NCBI RefSeq assembly: GCF_964019385.1
Contig: NC_088654.1
Location: 25,442,941 to 25,506,940, forward strand
Length of the DNA stretch: 64,000 nucleotides
Source of the DNA: Sycon ciliatum
Lineage: Eukaryota; Porifera; Calcarea; Leucosolenida; Sycettidae
Direction of reading: 5' to 3'
Positions 29,922 to 40,243 of the stretch are shown here, piece after piece; position 1 is the first letter of the stretch; every line of letters begins with the position of its first letter. A program made the position numbers and the translations under genes. Under the pieces are notes generated by a model, which saw nothing but the letters and a program-made list of their open reading frames with translations, made no database searches and was not told the origin of the DNA.

Positions 29922-29923
<2 letters not shown>
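29503..29923 (-). pseudogene. RTE-like LINE 3' fragment inside an (AC)n tract (copy 2)
   Basis: The minus-strand frame gives the C-terminal end of an RTE-like protein: L-R-W-L-G-H-V-A-R-M, R-P-R-H-G-P-K-K-R-W-R-D, then one zinc finger C-A-C-G-R-A-F-R-R-S-G-D-L-K-R-H with a final Cys and a stop at 29543. The 3' untranslated part is about 40 bases and ends in two GGTCAAA copies that merge into (GT)n. The 5' end is truncated directly at another (GT)n tract. Copy 1 at 2143-5582 has the same design. Confidence 0.85.
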
Positions 29924-30015
<92 letters not shown>

Positions 30016-30042
30016 CTGTACTGTACTGTACTGTACTGTACT
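29924..30042. repeat. (AC)n followed by (TACTG)n
   Basis: About 89 bases of pure AC, then five or six copies of TACTG. On the element strand it lies upstream of the RTE-like fragment, so the fragment is bracketed by the same microsatellite. Confidence 0.95.
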
Positions 30043-31117
30043 TGCTCACTGCCAAAACTAGTCACCTGGGTCACCCCGGGAGAGGGGAGAGAGGTTGGAA
30101 GATTGTTGGTTTGCGCATTGGAGAAGTGTTGGAGCTAGGTGTCAGGTCGCCAAATGTCTCCGTACTCCTTTGTCAGTTTTGGGCCATTTTGTCGCACTCG
30201 CTGACTGTATAAGATCTGGTTACGTTGGTGGACACTTAGTCATAACTCGTAACATTTTGTCCTCCTTTTTCACTCTAAAAAATAATAATAACTGCATTTA
30301 CCCCTGCCCCAGTGAAGGTAATGCTTGCTACTAGTGTGGGTGGCTCAATCAGAGTTCAGTGCTGCCAACCTGCTCGGTCTGATTTGCGTACTCGGGCGGC
30401 TGAATTTCCGTATTTTCCAGAGTTTTTGCGTGCTACCAAATTGTTTTAATCCCACGATTTATAATGTATTTTTGCGAAAAGAATGAATATTTAAAGGGGA
30501 AGTAAAGGCTGAAATCAAATTTTCACCAGTTTAGTTGTAGTCATCAGGGTGCTGAGTCGAATGGAATACTGTTTTAGCGTGTACTTGGCAATTTTATGTG
30601 CTCTGCATACACAGATACATGCACAGGTAAAGTATGTAGTCATGTGTAAAACTGGTTCATAGTCAGCAGATCCATACTTCTCAGTTTTCCCGTACAATTT
30701 CGGTCAATTTCCGTACAAATACGGAAAATTTGGCAGCACTGAGAGTTGGTCTGATATAAGCTTCACTAGCACCATTGATTACACAAGAGTTAATCTAGCC
30801 AGAAGTAGTCCATGGTTAACAGGCATGTATACTTCAAAAAGAAAATATCTGAACCCTGGAACAAACAAAGGTTGCAGGTACAGGTGTAGGAGTTGCATTT
30901 TAATAGAAAGTATATTTTTCGCAGTAAAAGAGTATTTATTTGTAGAGCTTGTGTTGATACAGATTCCTAGGTTCAAACCCCAAGATGGGCAGTTAGTTAC
31001 ATTTTTTTCTCTCCTTGCGTATTTTGTATCTGCATGTTATTACCCTTTCCGACAGTCGCTCGTGAGTAATGTATGAGTCGTGTATGGCTAAACCCGTATT
31101 TACCCGTATGACTGCTG
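30043..31117. other. intron sequence with a dispersed-repeat trace
   Basis: A stretch at about 30095-30250 resembles one arm of the large palindrome at 58821-59349 (shared words GCTAGGTGTCAG, AAATGTCTCCGTACTC, TCTGGTTACG). No coding frame is supported in the remainder. Confidence 0.45.
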
Positions 31118-31423
31118 CTAGTGTTATTGTTCTAGAACATTAGCATAATTTAACCAATCACAGTTCACAGCTCTGGAATATTCTAGAATTTCGTCGGCGA
31201 CCGGTTTATATAGATTGCTCATTGGTTGATGACCTAAAGAACATGGCTGCCGTTCGCCGTGTGTTTTGTCTTCTTGCATTGTTCTTATCTTGTGCTTTTT
31301 CACTTCTTATCTTTACTTGCCGAGTGTGCAACTAATAATTCTGTCCTAACGAGTATTCGTGAAACCACAAAGTGAGTGCTTTGTTTGAGTGTGTGAAATT
31401 GTCTCCGACGGCCAGCTATTGCA
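31118..31423 (+). repeat. probable solo LTR
   Basis: The segment starts TGTTATTG and ends TATTGCA, contains TTTATATAG, and is followed after one base by TGG and a primer-site-like stretch, the same order as in gypsy element 1. No second LTR or internal coding region was found. The left border is a guess. Confidence 0.45.
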
Positions 31424-31424
31424 T

Positions 31425-31471
31425 TGGTGGCAGCGGTGGGATTCGAACCCACGCCTCCGGCGAGACTGGAG
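31425..31471 (-). tRNA. 3' half of a tRNA-Leu sequence joined to an LTR-like end
   Basis: On the minus strand: anticodon-stem 3' strand TCCAG, a long variable arm TCTCGCCGGAGGC, T arm GTGGG-TTCGAAT-CCCAC, acceptor 3' strand CGCTGCC, discriminator A and CCA. The long variable arm and acceptor fit tRNA-Leu. The 5' half (D arm and acceptor 5' strand) is absent. It cannot be a working tRNA gene. It may be a tRNA primer copied too far during reverse transcription, or a tRNA-derived repeat fragment. Confidence 0.7.
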
Positions 31472-31528
31472 GGGCCAGCTATTACACAGGCACACATACG
31501 CACACATACACATTGAAGAAGTCATTTA

Positions 31529-31700
31529 CCGTAAAAGTTCGTAGATAAGTACCTGCCCAAAATAAATACCCCCTTCATCCTTTTGATTCTGTCTGTTGAA
31601 GTCTAGTTCAGCCCGATAAACATACTGCCCAAAATAAGTACCGGTATGGTTCACAGATGCAGCGCTTAGCATGTACATTTTCTTTTTATGAAAATTACTT
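31529..31700. mobile_element. MITE fragment with TACCGTAAAAGTTCG end
   Basis: It begins TACCGTAAAAGTTCGTAG and repeats the words AAGTACCTGCCCAAAATAA inside. The right terminal repeat is not found, perhaps lost in the adjoining minisatellite. Confidence 0.5.
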
Positions 31701-31721
31701 CTCCACTACACACAAGTCGGG

Positions 31722-31990
31722 TCCGAAAGTTAGTTCGTGCCCGAAAGTTAGTACCCGCCCGAAAGTTAGTACCCGCCCAAAAGTTAGTACCCGCCTGAAA
31801 GTACCCGCCCGAAAGTTAGTACCTGCCCGAAAGTTAGTACCCACCCGAAAGTTAGTACCCACCCGAAAGTTAGTACCCACCCAAAAGTTAGTACCCACCC
31901 GAAAGTTAGTACCCACCCGAAAGTTAGTACCCACCCGAAAGTTAGAACCCACCCGAAAGTTAGTACCCACCCGAAAGTTAGTACGGGTGC
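31722..31990. repeat. 18-base minisatellite
   Basis: About fifteen copies of a unit close to CCCGAAAGTTAGTACCCA stand in tandem. The unit resembles the interior words of the preceding MITE fragment, so it may have grown from it. The repeat stays open in several frames, which explains the spurious repetitive proteins on both strands. Confidence 0.9.
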
Positions 31991-32249
31991 GACCACTAAA
32001 TTCGAAAGTAAGTACAGGTAGACTCCCTCTAATTCGAGTACGGTATAATTCGAACATTCCGTGTAATTCGAACTTTTTCTTCGTACCGATCTCCTGCAAG
32101 TCACTTCAAGTCGAATTCGAATGCGTCATTCGAAGGACGAAACGTGCGCCGATTGGAAAATTCAAACTCAGTCTTCGTACAGAAGAGTAGTTTGCAGTAC
32201 AGTGACTATGTCCTTGGAACGCTTATTTCGAAGTGAGATGGAGGTATTA

Positions 32250-32756
32250 TACAGTCTGTATCGGCTATAGAGTGACCGGATATAAGAATATATCGGCTAC
32301 AGTGATATTGGTACGAAATATCAAAAGCAAAACGTATTTTATCCTGTACAAATATCACTATAACCAATATTATCGGATGTAATGATATATCGGATATTAT
32401 GATGGCAACATAGAATCAAAACATGCATAACACACTACATTATAATGGGCTATAGTGATAACTTTAAAATACATGTTGCAATAATATCAAAGGCCCTATT
32501 TTTTTACTTTCTTCACGTTGCTTATTTTGATAGTGACACATGTACATGTACATGTACATAACAGAATTTTTTATGGAAATGCGGGCACTGTCAACTATGC
32601 AGCATGCTCATTTGTCAAAACGCCATGCTGGAAGTATTCCCTTGCCTTTCATGTGTCGCTCGAAAAAAATCGATCGTATCGCATATAGTGATGCATCGGT
32701 TATAGTGATAAAATCACGGAAATCAAAAGGGTACGCTATAGCCGATACAGACTGTA
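32250..32756. mobile_element. nested MITE with TACAGTCTGTATCGGC ends
   Basis: The ends TACAGTCTGTATCGGCTATAG match exactly for 21 bases in inverted orientation. The interior is made of degenerate ATATCGG and TATAGTGATA repeats. It sits wholly within the element 32013-33635. Confidence 0.85.
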
Positions 32757-32999
32757 ATTGTAATTCGGAGTTCATTCTTTTGTCCTTCTCTAGCCTAGAG
32801 TAGCTCAAAAATCGATCCCTGGTCCGCTGCAGGATCGACAGTAGCGTTCAAGAAGCCCACCTTCTCTCGAAATTTGATTCAAGCCTGTGGGAGGCAAAGT
32901 GCAAAGATTTGATTGAAGACGACTTCTTCCAGGTGGCGGACTCCGTTCGCGGATCTCAGTGGCCTTTCATGCAGCGCCAGCTCGCGCGCAGAGATGCTA

Positions 33000-33200
33000 T
33001 GCGCCGCTTTTTTATTTTTTATTTATTTTATTTTTTTACTATGTTCACATACCCAACTCATAAATAATACAGAAGACAATGGTACTGAGACAAGGACAAA
33101 CGTGACAACTACTGAGAAGGGGCTGCACTGAGGTGCAGCAGTGATGGTGGGGCATTGATGGCTCTGCCGACCTGAGATCTCGGCATCACGGCCAGAAACA
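33000..33200 (-). repeat. LINE 3'-end repeat, copy in minus orientation
   Basis: The minus strand reads CTGCACCTCAGTGCAG-like sequence and the family words ATGCCGAGAT and GTCGGCAGAGCC, ending in an A-rich AAATAAAATAAATAAA tail. Other copies lie at about 38268-38455, 38977-39117 and 58628-58800. Confidence 0.6.
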
Positions 33201-33724
33201 CGCACCAAAAACAAAAGATAGAGCGGTAAGGGTCAGGAAAAATAAGAATAAAGCAAGGGCAAGCAACAGCTTCCGTTCCTCAGAACGACGTGCTGCTGTC
33301 CAACGGCCTTTCATGATGCGGATTAGGCGGCGCTGTTCTTTTCCTTGAAATTGTTTCAGGACAGCTGCAGTGCCCGGCAACTTCTTTACTAGAAGATCAA
33401 GATATCATCTTTGTGTTAATCCATTGTTTTATTATAAAATGGCCTGGTGCATTGTACATGACCACCTATGTTTCGTTGATGCGAATAAAACGTGCGAAAA
33501 TAATCAGCACGCGATTTCGAGCATTTTGACATACATATCAGTGCATTGGGCTGCATTTGGATAATTAGAAGTTCCTGATAATTAGAAGTTGGGGCCTGGC
33601 AATTTGAGGTTCGAATTTTAGGGAGTCTACTTGTACATGCTTATTAACGGGCTTTTACAGTATGTGGCACCAAAGACTATTGAGCGCTTAATTCCTCACT
33701 TCATTTCCCTTATTTTCTGTGCAG

Positions 33725-34030
33725 ATGCGCCAAAGCCAAGCGTTTTTGTTGAGATATTTCCGACAAAGGTCATCGTGAACATCTCTGCAAGCACAGGAAA
33801 TTACCGTTTCTCCAAGTTCTGCTGTTACTTCACGAGGTATTCCGTATCTAACATACCAAAGTCCAACAGGCATAAGGTGACGGTTTGTAACCGTACTAGT
33901 CCCATTGTCTTCTCACCTGTTGAGGAGGATGCCAGTTACGGTAACCCGCGGCCATACTGTGTAATAAAGGACACACGTCCGGTTGACGGATATCCCACAT
34001 TTATTCAAAACTTCACCACACCAGCAACAG
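33725..34030 (+). CDS. host exon A3: Cys-containing FN3-like domain
   Basis: The acceptor is TTCTGTGCAG and the donor GTAAATA; the exon is 306 bases, phase 1-1. Motifs are A-P-K-P-S, K-F-C-C-Y-F-T-R, T-V-C-N-R-T-S and E-E-D-A-S-Y, with an extra Cys in P-Y-C-V-I. It is closest to A1 among the five, which suggests that the A-F pair was duplicated as a unit. It has three sequons. Confidence 0.85.
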
Positions 34031-34174
34031 GTAAATAATATTATTGTTCTCATTTTGTTGTTCTCAGGTCGAATTGTTGCTACTGCTAGTCCCGCATCAT
34101 CTCCACATTCACCGATACTTAACACAACATGCCCATGATCCAGGTTGATATTTGGACCATTGGCTTTGCCTTGG

Positions 34175-34677
34175 TACAGTCAAACCTTGTTAGGACGAGC
34201 TTCAAGTGACCGAACAAGTTTTTTTACTCTTATCCGGAGTTCTTCTTATCCAGATCTGACAAAATATTTGATATACACATCATATGGATTGTTTTTATGT
34301 GAAGGTGCATACTGTGGCAAATGTAAAACATTTTTTCATAACATAACCCAGCAATAGGTAAGTACAATGTGCAATGAATTCATGACAGCATTACATCCGC
34401 CTTGTAATATGTTTTGCCGGTACAAGAGGCATCGACTATCGTAAAAAATCTACAGCCAGCGTACCCACGGGGACTGAAAGTTCGTATTACACGCTGATTT
34501 TGTTCCAATCACGCTTGAAATTAGTTCGTCTTCGGGAAAGTTCGCCCTGCAGAGTTTGTCGTAAACGAATAATTTAGACTTGATATGATGATGCCTGGCC
34601 AACCATAGGATTGACCCGAGTTCGTACTAATGGAAAGTTCACATTATCAGTGTTCATCCTAACGAGGTTGGACTGTA
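34175..34677. mobile_element. MITE with TACAGTCAAACC ends
   Basis: The left end TACAGTCAAACCTTGTTAGG and the right end (minus strand) TACAGTCCAACCTCGTTAGG match except at two positions. TA borders fit the pogo/Tc1 group, where this end type is common. Length 503, no coding frame. Confidence 0.8.
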
Positions 34678-34728
34678 CATGTCCTGATGCATTTGTGTGA
34701 ACCCCACTTCATTCTGTAAAAAAAACAG

Positions 34729-34989
34729 GTACCTTATTTTTCGTTTTAAGAATAAGCCGTACCCAGATTTTGTTGTCACGAAATACAGACATCTACCCTG
34801 TTTTTTCACGATTCATTTGCCCATCACAGTATACGCCTTACTTACTGCTTTTTATCGGGTGTTAGTGGCCGTCGTGAGTTCCCTTCGGGAACGGATACGA
34901 TAATTTACTTATTAATTTTATTTTACTGCTTTGCGGTGAACTACTGGTGTTGAAAGTGCATCTCAGTATACTCCGGAAAATAAGGTACC
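34729..34989. mobile_element. MITE with GTACCTTATTTT ends
   Basis: Inverted ends GTACCTTATTTTTCG and GTACCTTATTTTCCGG enclose 261 bases. The right end resembles the 3' end of the pogo element at 19.2 kb. Inside, GAGTTCCCTTCGGGAACGG and the following bases recur at 56026-56070. Confidence 0.7.
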
Positions 34990-35167
34990 GACAGCACCTG
35001 AGATGAAACCAAGGACTTCTTGTGGCCATCCTTGCACAGAATAGGTTGGTGCGACAGGGAAAGCGAGAGCTCCCACGTAGGGAGCACCACACAATTCCCT
35101 TCCTTGTGCTGTAGTAACTTTAATCACTTCAAACTCTGCATGAATTACCACATCACTTATTACTTAG

Positions 35168-35499
35168 TATTAGGAAATTGGAGGCCACATGCCACGTACT
35201 GCTCTTTTCTCTCCGAAACTCAACACTTGCACGCCAGATACGAAAGAAGGAAAAGTGTTGAGTTTCGGAGAGAAAAGAGCAGTACGTGGCATGTGGCCTC
35301 CAATTTCCTAATACTTGGAAATTCTCCGTAAAATGACTAAACATTACCCATATCATAAGCTAAGTAATAAGTTGCAATTTCAAATTTGGACTTCACGGAG
35401 AATTTCCAAGTATTAGGAAATTGGAGGCCACATGCCACGTACTGCCCTTACTGTCATCGCTAACACAACATTAAAATGCTGTGTTAGCGATGACAGTAA
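35168..35499. repeat. cluster of nested hairpins
   Basis: A block starting AGTATTAGGAAATTGGAGG occurs three times (about 35168 forward, 35313 reverse, 35411 forward). The first two form a hairpin with arms of about 65 bases. A second hairpin (35448-35499) has 20-base arms starting TTACTGTCATCGC and ends TAA, next to the following MITE. Confidence 0.8.
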
Positions 35500-36283
35500 G
35501 GGTTGGTTCACATATCGCCGGTACCGCCGGGAGTCATCGGGAGTGGGTCTCTTGCAACCTCTCCCGGCGCATTGCGATTATGTGAACCAGTGCAGTCGTA
35601 ACAAAATCATACGGTAAAATATCGCAAGGGACCGCCGGCAAAGTTGGACAGTGCCCAACTCTTGCGATCTGCCCCGGCGCCGATCCCGTACAATTTTGAC
35701 CTAAAGTGGTTTTTGAACCGTTCACGCCGGTGATCGCCGGCTGCCGGGAGCCAGACTTTGTCAAAATTTCAAACCAATACTTGTCCTAATTGTTTCTAAA
35801 TTGAAGCTAGAGAGGAGGTCCGTTCGCCATTCTTGTAGTCGTTTCAAGGTGGCAAATAAGTCAGCATACCAACCCGTCCTTCTCGGATGATCTGCTTGCC
35901 CATTGTGCAACTTATGAGACAAGTACAATTGAAACAAATAAAAAATATGATGGATACATTGGCAAGTTCTTGTGACTTCATTAACGTTTGCAAGCATAAT
36001 TTCGACACAATCGCTCACTAGACTGCAATAAAATGTGTAGAAGTAGTTTCATGATCTCCAGTAAAAGGTAGCACCGAGTGGCCATCACCGAAAGACCTTG
36101 AACTACTGGAGAAACAAAGAATTCAAGCTTCAATTGGCAAACCTGCCGTAGCATTTGGGCTCATTCTGTACTACTTTGTAGTAGATTTGGTACTCGAACC
36201 GTATGCGCAACGGATCGGGAGCTGCTCACCACCGATGTCTAGCGATGTCTTGCGGCGCCGATTTTGCTTATGTGAACCAACCC
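35500..36283. mobile_element. PIF/Harbinger-like MITE 1
   Basis: The ends GGGTTGGTTCACATA and TATGTGAACCAACCC enclose 784 bases. TAA flanks both sides (35497-35499 and 36284-36286), the three-base target duplication typical of PIF/Harbinger. It is GC-rich near the ends, with repeated GCCGG words. No transposase was recognised. Confidence 0.8.
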
Positions 36284-36286
36284 TAA

Positions 36287-37064
36287 GGGGGTGATTATAT
36301 GTGCAGCTCCAGCCCGGGCTGGTCGACAGGCGGGCCAGCCCGCCTGCAACGGGATCTCGGGGTTGTACACAAATCCACACAAAACCTGTGGTGCGTTTAC
36401 ATGGCAAGCGGGCTGGCCCGGCGAGGCGGGATCCCGCCTCGAGGCACCCGGGATCCCGGCTAGGCGGGCCAGAAAAAGCACATATAAACAGACCAGCCCG
36501 GGCCAGAGTTGTATTATTATGGTGTCGACACTGCGTGCATACTACAAAATAGGTACTTTTACCTTTTGAGGGTAGTTATAAAGAGGATTTCGGATATTGT
36601 AAAAAAATTCTTCAGCTTTTTGTACAGCAACAAGAAGGACGTACAGTGAGCACTGTTTATTTGTTGACATGCATGATTTACATTAAAGTGGAAGGGGAAC
36701 TACTTGCAAAATACTTTGATATGGACAGCTAAAAATGTGAAAAACAGGGAAAAGAAACGAGGTGATACAACACACCAAACATGTGCCACAGCGCGAAAAG
36801 AAATCAGCAGAAGAATACATTGTGTGAGAAAAAAGGTTTTTAGGTTTATAACCTGAGTATGGCTTGCAGCCCTGCGTTTCAGCCCGGGGCAGCACACTAC
36901 AGTCGTAGTGTATTTGCTACATACTCACAACGGGCTGGCGTGTGCTCAGCGCATATAAACTCACTGCGGGCTGGCGACCAGCCCGGCCTTGCACATGTAA
37001 ACACCCTTGGCGGGCTGGCCCGCTTGCTCCAGCCCGGGCTGGAGTTGCACATATAATAGGCCCC
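36287..37064. mobile_element. PIF/Harbinger-like MITE 2
   Basis: The left end GGGGGTGATTATATGTGC and right end (minus strand) GGGGCCTATTATATGTGC both continue into CTCCAGCCCGGGCTGG. The flanks are TAA at 36284-36286 and 37065-37067. It therefore shares a TAA with MITE 1. The interior carries many CCAGCCCG/CGGGCTGG words. Confidence 0.85.
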
Positions 37065-37067
37065 TAA

Positions 37068-37800
37068 GACGTTATCTCCATCCGGGTTCTAAACTTGATT
37101 GATTGTCATGTATTGTGGTAGAGAGTGTAAGCTTGAAAACTAATCCTGAGAGCACTCAATGTGGTATTGACAGGTCAGCGCCCAGGAGGTTTCCCATGCA
37201 CACTAATCGTCGTGCCAATCTCTGCAAAGTGTGTGTTGTGTTTGGCCTGCAAGCCAAGCACACGTCCATTGTGGGGACAAGACAAAGACTGCAGATATAT
37301 TTACGTCCAGTATGCACTTTTACAGATGAGAGAGAAAGAGGCAATACGAGGAGAGATAGTGCTGTGGCAACCACAACTACTGCCGTGGACTTGGAAATTC
37401 AGTCGAATGACTGGGGCCGGCACCCTCAGTGCGTACAGAAGGTTGCATGCACAGGGCACATGTTGATCGTTTGCGTACTCACGGCTGCATGGCGGGCACC
37501 CTAGGGCCGCTTGACCTCCGACTGGATTTCCTCGTCCACCATATTAGGGTTATGTACCTCCTCCCGTACATTGCCTCCTTCCACAACCTTTTCCTGCTGA
37601 CCTGTATGCACCCTGTACTTACCCTCACGTACCCACCTTTTCTTGGCCTGGGTAGCTACTTTCATGCCCATATTTGCTGTAGCTACCCAAGCCCTTGATC
37701 TTGCACTCCTTCTCTCAAAACTCTCTCTCCCTTTCATCATGTAATCGTTCGTCTTTCTCTCCGTTTCTCGGTCTCCCTAATAAATGTTGTCCTACCACAT
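37068..37800. other. intron sequence, no gene seen
   Basis: Open frames here are short and show no family similarity. The right part is pyrimidine-rich and may belong to the LINE that follows. Confidence 0.4.
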
Positions 37801-38129
37801 ACATATATGGCGGAATACAAGTCCCCGAGGCAAACTATCACCCTCCTAGGCGTCCTCTTTGACAAGAAGCTATCTTTTGGGGAGCACCTCCGGTCGGTTG
37901 CAACCCGAGCAAGGCAGTGACTTGGTCTTTTGCGCCGGTCTGCTCATCTTCTCCCTCCGGCTGGGCGCATAACCGTGTACAAGGCATTCGTTCGTCCACT
38001 GCTGGAGTACGCCCCACTCCACCGCCACTAGTGCACTTGCGTCACACTATTTATTGGCTTTGAGCAACGGACTCCCTAAGAGGCAACATCACCCTACAAC
38101 CAGCAACTACCCTCAGCTCTCTCTCTCTG

Positions 38130-38191
<62 letters not shown>

Positions 38192-39117
38192 CACTATACT
38201 TTCGCTATTTTCTTTTTTTTCAATCTCTTTTGTTTCTCTTCTTCTACCGATTTTCTGATTTGTGAAGTAGGCGCGGATGCCGAGACCATTGGTCGGCGGA
38301 GCCTGCAGCACCCCATCACCACCGCTGCGTTGCATTTGCAGCCCCATTCAGTCAATGTCTTGTTAGTCTGTTGTTTTGTCATTTCCTCCTTCTTTCTTCT
38401 TTTACGAATTGGGTGCGTGGTTTCAAGTAAATAAAAAATAAAATAAATAAAAAAATACCTCATCCCCAGCCCGGGCCCAAACATGAGCCAGCGTGCGCAC
38501 AATTGCGAGCCACCATCCGTTCCAGCTGACCAAGACTGTCTCATGTCAGTCTCGGAACAATGTCCTTCGGTCCTTCCCCCACTGTATGATTGACACCTGG
38601 AATTGCCTCCGAGCCTCTATCCTCGGTGCTCGCCCCTCCCAGAAGTCGATGCAGACCTTCAAGAGGAACGTCTATGACCACCTGAGGCAGTCTGACTGGG
38701 ACTGGGCAACCGACCGCCTCTAGCCTCCTCCGGGATTATGCCCTGCTTCTCCCACCCCCAAGCCTAATTGTCGCCAATCCTGAGTAGCCAATCTTCACTG
38801 CAACCCTATTGTACCCTTCATTTCACACTCTCCTTTCACTATTATTATCTGTTTGATTATTTGCTATTTTCTGCTGTGTTCCAAAATTAGATCCTCTCCT
38901 TTATTCTAAATCTTCCATTTTCTCCCGTGCTTTTTTCCCCTCATGCTTATGCTTCCCTCCCTAATTTGGTGCGCCTGCCATGTGAGGATGCCGAGACATC
39001 TGGTCAGTTGAGCATGGCAAGCCCCACCAGCACCATCTCACCCCATGCTTGCCCCATGTGCCTGCCGGTGAGTCGTGTATTTTTGTTAAAAAATTAAAAT
39101 AAATAAATAAATAAATA
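37801..39117 (+). pseudogene. LINE RT C-terminal remains with two 3' tails
   Basis: At 37801-38035 the frame gives L-L-G-V-L-F-D-K-K-L-S-F and V-Y-K-A-F-V-R-P-L-L-E-Y-A-P, the usual segment after the RT palm. At about 38510-38723 it gives the C-terminal T-W-N-C-L-R-A-S-I-L and W-A-T-D-R-L before a stop. Between them lies a repeat with a (CT)n tract and a 3' tail (38268-38455). A second, similar 3' tail ends at 39117 in AAATAAATAAATA. Stops and the insertion make it a dead copy of a Jockey/L2-type element. Confidence 0.7.
38112..38189. repeat. (CT)n microsatellite
   Basis: Almost pure CT repeat within the inserted LINE-tail block. Confidence 0.95.
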
Positions 39118-39156
39118 CCTGTTCCTTGTTCCAATAACCTACGAGGAGACAATAGT

Positions 39157-39235
39157 CGTAAAACGGCAATGAATAAAACTAATTGTACACTCAAGAGTCA
39201 TAACCATGTACATGTATAAAACAATAATTATTACT
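39157..39235 (-). repeat. dispersed repeat with CAATGAATAAAACTAATTG
   Basis: This stretch recurs inverted at about 41027-41095 and in part at 49037-49085. It stands next to Penelope-like end sequence and probably belongs to a related terminal region. Confidence 0.6.
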
Positions 39236-39289
39236 AAAATATTTAAACACACGGCGAGGAGACAATAATTTGATAACCGCAATCAATAA

Positions 39290-39440
39290 AACTAGCTGAA
39301 CCGACATTTGTGTACATATTTTTTCCCTACACCATTTCTTCATATTTTCATCGTTTTATTGCACATCGTCTCCACCGTTTTTACATTGCATGAATAAAGT
39401 ACACAAATGTCGGTTCAGCTAGTTTTATTGATTGCGGTTA
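39290..39440. repeat. palindromic terminal block of the Penelope-like element
   Basis: A perfect inverted repeat of about 40 bases (AACCGCAATCAATAAAAC at one end, its complement at the other) surrounds about 70 bases. The middle includes TTCATCGTTTTATTGCAC, shared with 1145-1165. Confidence 0.85.
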
Positions 39441-39579
39441 CTAAAACGTTTTCTCGTGACTATCATCAGTGGAACATCGTCACATGGTAAAAATTACTAA
39501 AACAACCAGTTATATAGCTAGAGTAATATTCACAAAATAGCAGTTCGCGGTTACACATAGCGCGGTTACACATAGCGAA

Positions 39580-40162
39580 TTGACAGTATCGCAACAGATG
39601 GATCTGGTGCCACTCCTGACGACGGCACCACGGCATGGGAGACTCCCGGACAATCGCACGTTCATAAACCAGACGGCGGCGGCGGGAAGAGTGGCAAGAG
39701 ACCGAAACGAAAACAAAACAGATTTGAGGAGAGGCCAGAGGCCAGCGGAGGCACGACTGATGCAGATAGAGGAGGTGGAGCCAGGAGACGCGGAGGAAGG
39801 TACAAGCGCAGCAAAGAACGGGTCAAGGCGAAAGAAACGATGGCATGGTGAGATGGAGATGGCTGATGATGGGAACGAGTAAGGGGACAGCAGCGGCGAG
39901 CGAGATCTGGAGGCAGAGGATGAGAGTGGAAGTGATGGGGAGGAATTTGACATCGACAAGAAGAAGTCTACCATCTACAAGCATTTGGTGTCCAGTCCGG
40001 AATGTCGTAAGGTATTATTTTGATGATTCTTGGTTTAGTGTCATTTGTTGTGCACGTTTCTTTAGGCAGTTGCCGGTGCTAGAAGCTGTCTATATTCGTA
40101 CACGTTACCCTGTTCTGTGTAAGCAGAAAGAAAACATTGTAGCACTAGCACTCTTCAAATAG
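39580..40162 (+). pseudogene. GIY-YIG endonuclease C-half (copy 3)
   Basis: The first frame ends in an acidic stretch with a stop near 39880. A second gives F-D-I-D-K-K-K-S-T-I-Y-K-H-L-V and ends at a single-base shift near 40010. A third gives D-D-S-W-F-S-V-I-C-C-A-R, V-L-E-A-V-Y-I-R and L-C-K-Q-K-E. It is very like copy 4 at 53944. Confidence 0.65.
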
Positions 40163-40243
40163 TACGCACTCACCCTTTTTTTGTCCACACACGCACACAA
40201 GTGACATAGCTGCCTCATTCATTTACCGCTACAATTTTCACAT

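Larger units (their letters stand above)
32013..33635. mobile_element. pogo/Tc1-type non-autonomous element (outer)
   Basis: The ends read TACAGGTAGACTCCC at the left and, on the other strand, TACAAGTAGACTCCC at the right, both continuing into AATTCGA words. A second element (32250-32756) and a LINE 3'-end repeat (33000-33200) lie inside. No transposase was recognised. Confidence 0.75.
39290..40165 (+). mobile_element. Penelope-like element copy 3
   Basis: It starts with a palindrome (39290-39440) whose arms hold the terminal block also present at 1057-1100. Next is a decayed hammerhead-like sequence on the minus strand near 39440-39485. Then comes an endonuclease C-half coding region with two frame breaks, ending at 40162. 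A terminal block upstream of a body is as expected from the tandem, pseudo-LTR arrangement of Penelope-like elements. Confidence 0.6.

Noticed and set aside
31657-32190. Open frames on both strands with repeated R-K-L-V-P-T or G-T-N-F-R-V units
   Set aside because: They are by-products of the 18-base minisatellite, which is open in several frames because its unit length is divisible by three.
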